NCBI GenBank assembly: GCA_020723285.1
Contig: DYJE01000001.1
Span: 249,509 to 313,508 of the forward strand
DNA length: 64,000 bases
Reading direction: 5' to 3'
Origin: Desulforapulum autotrophicum
GTDB taxonomy: Bacteria; Desulfobacterota; Desulfobacteria; Desulfobacterales; Desulfolunaceae
Part shown: in pieces, positions 63,390 to 64,000 of the stretch
Position numbering within the stretch: position 1 is the stretch's first letter
Layout: every line of letters begins with the position of its first letter
Notes under the pieces: generated by a model
Database searches by the model: none
The model's input: the letters and a program-made list of their open reading frames with translations, nothing else
Told to the model about the DNA's origin: nothing
Program-made: the position numbers and the translations under genes

Positions 63390-64000
63390 ATGACCGAATC
63401 GAACCTCAAAGAACTCCTGCTTCTCGAAAAAGCGTCCAGTGAATTTTCAAAAAAGGTCCTCGCGCCGGAACGGGAAGAAAACGACCGTTACCCCTTTGGT
63501 CCCTATTTCAATCATGTGGTTGAAAAAGCGTTCAGACTCGATTTTTTTCACATCACCCTTCCACAGAACGCCGGAGGCATGGATCACACCATCGGAGCCA
63601 TCTGCATTGTTCTGGACCAGATCTGCCGTGAAGACAGCAGCCTAGGAGGCATCATCCTCACCAACGCCATGGCACAAGGTATCATTCTTGCGTCAGGAGG
63701 TGCCGGCCTAATGAAAGAGATTGCCGCTTCAGCCAAAGAACCGTTTCAGCTTCTCATCGCCTTCCCTGCCCTTATGAATCCTTCAGAACATTCAAAACTT
63801 CCTTCGGCAAGACGAAAAGGCGGGGGGTACTTATTGTCGGGACACTTGAATTACCTCGTGCTGGGTGGCCTGACCGAAAAAGCCGTCGTCCCTGCCGTGA
63901 TCCCCGGGGATAAGACCTACTCCTTTTTTCTGGTTTCCCTCAAAAATCCAGGAGTAACTGTGGGGGAACCTGTGATGAGCCATGGTTTTCACGCCTGTCC
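63390..64000 (+). CDS. Acyl-CoA dehydrogenase-like protein, cut by window end
   Basis: The first 203 codons of a second acyl-CoA dehydrogenase homologue, open to the window edge without a stop. An N-terminal helical domain (LLLLEKASSEFSKKVLAPEREENDRYPFGPYF), then GGMDHTIGAICIVLDQI, a segment typical of the family's N-terminal domain, and a beta domain starting near residue 145. The usual FAD/substrate motif (T-E-P-x-A-G-S) is replaced by FPALMNPSEHSK, so this partner may be catalytically changed. GGGAGGG lies 3-4 bases before the ATG. Confidence 0.75.
   Translation, partial: MTESNLKELLLLEKASSEFSKKVLAPEREENDRYPFGPYFNHVVEKAFRLDFFHITLPQNAGGMDHTIGAICIVLDQICREDSSLGGIILTNAMAQGIILASGGAGLMKEIAASAKEPFQLLIAFPALMNPSEHSKLPSARRKGGGYLLSGHLNYLVLGGLTEKAVVPAVIPGDKTYSFFLVSLKNPGVTVGEPVMSHGFHAC

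Overview
The window reads like a strictly anaerobic member of the Desulfobacterota (formerly Deltaproteobacteria), probably a sulfate reducer or a close relative. The reasons are family-level: a Myxococcus-type outer-membrane barrel and AgmX/PglI C-terminal domain, a class I hybrid cluster protein, a type II DMSO-reductase-family molybdoenzyme with a private cytochrome b/Rieske complex, and tandem acyl-CoA dehydrogenases. No rRNA, tRNA, CRISPR array, transposase or phage gene was recognised. The genus cannot be fixed from the sequence alone.

Layout. (1) 0-17.5 kb: a 12-gene, tightly packed minus-strand operon. It holds an ExbB/TolQ-type proton channel, two ExbD/TolR proteins, a small exported protein, an FHA/TonB-like AgmX protein, an outer-membrane barrel, two TPR proteins and four secreted proteins or lipoproteins (beta-propeller-like, thrombospondin type 3, vWA and PPC-like). 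A good sigma-54 -24/-12 element lies just upstream. The set resembles the Agl/Glt trans-envelope machine of Myxococcus. (2) 17.8-30 kb: mixed single genes (DUF2088 protein, zinc-finger membrane protein, OmpA lipoprotein, rhodanese lipoprotein, two glycosyltransferases, a chemoreceptor, an M20 peptidase), then a promoter-terminator pair around a non-coding stretch. (3) 30-37 kb: enoyl-CoA hydratase with bioA; a four-gene VTC/DUF4956 operon; a thioesterase and an alpha/beta hydrolase. (4) 37-42.6 kb: a nitrosative-stress/redox block (ferredoxin-domain protein, HD protein, Hcp with an FNR/HcpR-type promoter, MerR regulator) and a short-chain dehydrogenase. (5) 43-61.7 kb: a molybdoenzyme region with moeA, a parallel beta-helix lipoprotein, an octaheme cytochrome c, split cytochrome b, a TorD-like chaperone, beta, gamma and Tat-exported alpha subunits resembling ethylbenzene dehydrogenase, a ferredoxin, a Rieske protein, an FmdE-like protein, moaA and tatA. 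(6) 61.8-64 kb: two acyl-CoA dehydrogenases, the second cut by the window end.

How they may work together. The molybdoenzyme, its chaperone, two molybdenum-cofactor genes, a Tat pore subunit and a full quinone/cytochrome c oxidoreductase sit within about 18 kb. This suggests one periplasmic redox module that exchanges electrons with the quinone pool through the cytochrome b/Rieske complex and the octaheme cytochrome. Direction is not decided by sequence: it could be a quinol-driven reductase, or an anaerobic hydroxylase that feeds electrons backwards.

A dispersed inverted-repeat family (ends TCGTAGGTCGG / CCGACCTACGA) fills several of the larger intergenic spaces, often as tandem pairs. It looks like a MITE/BIME family. 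Two other repeat types occur inside the molybdoenzyme region.
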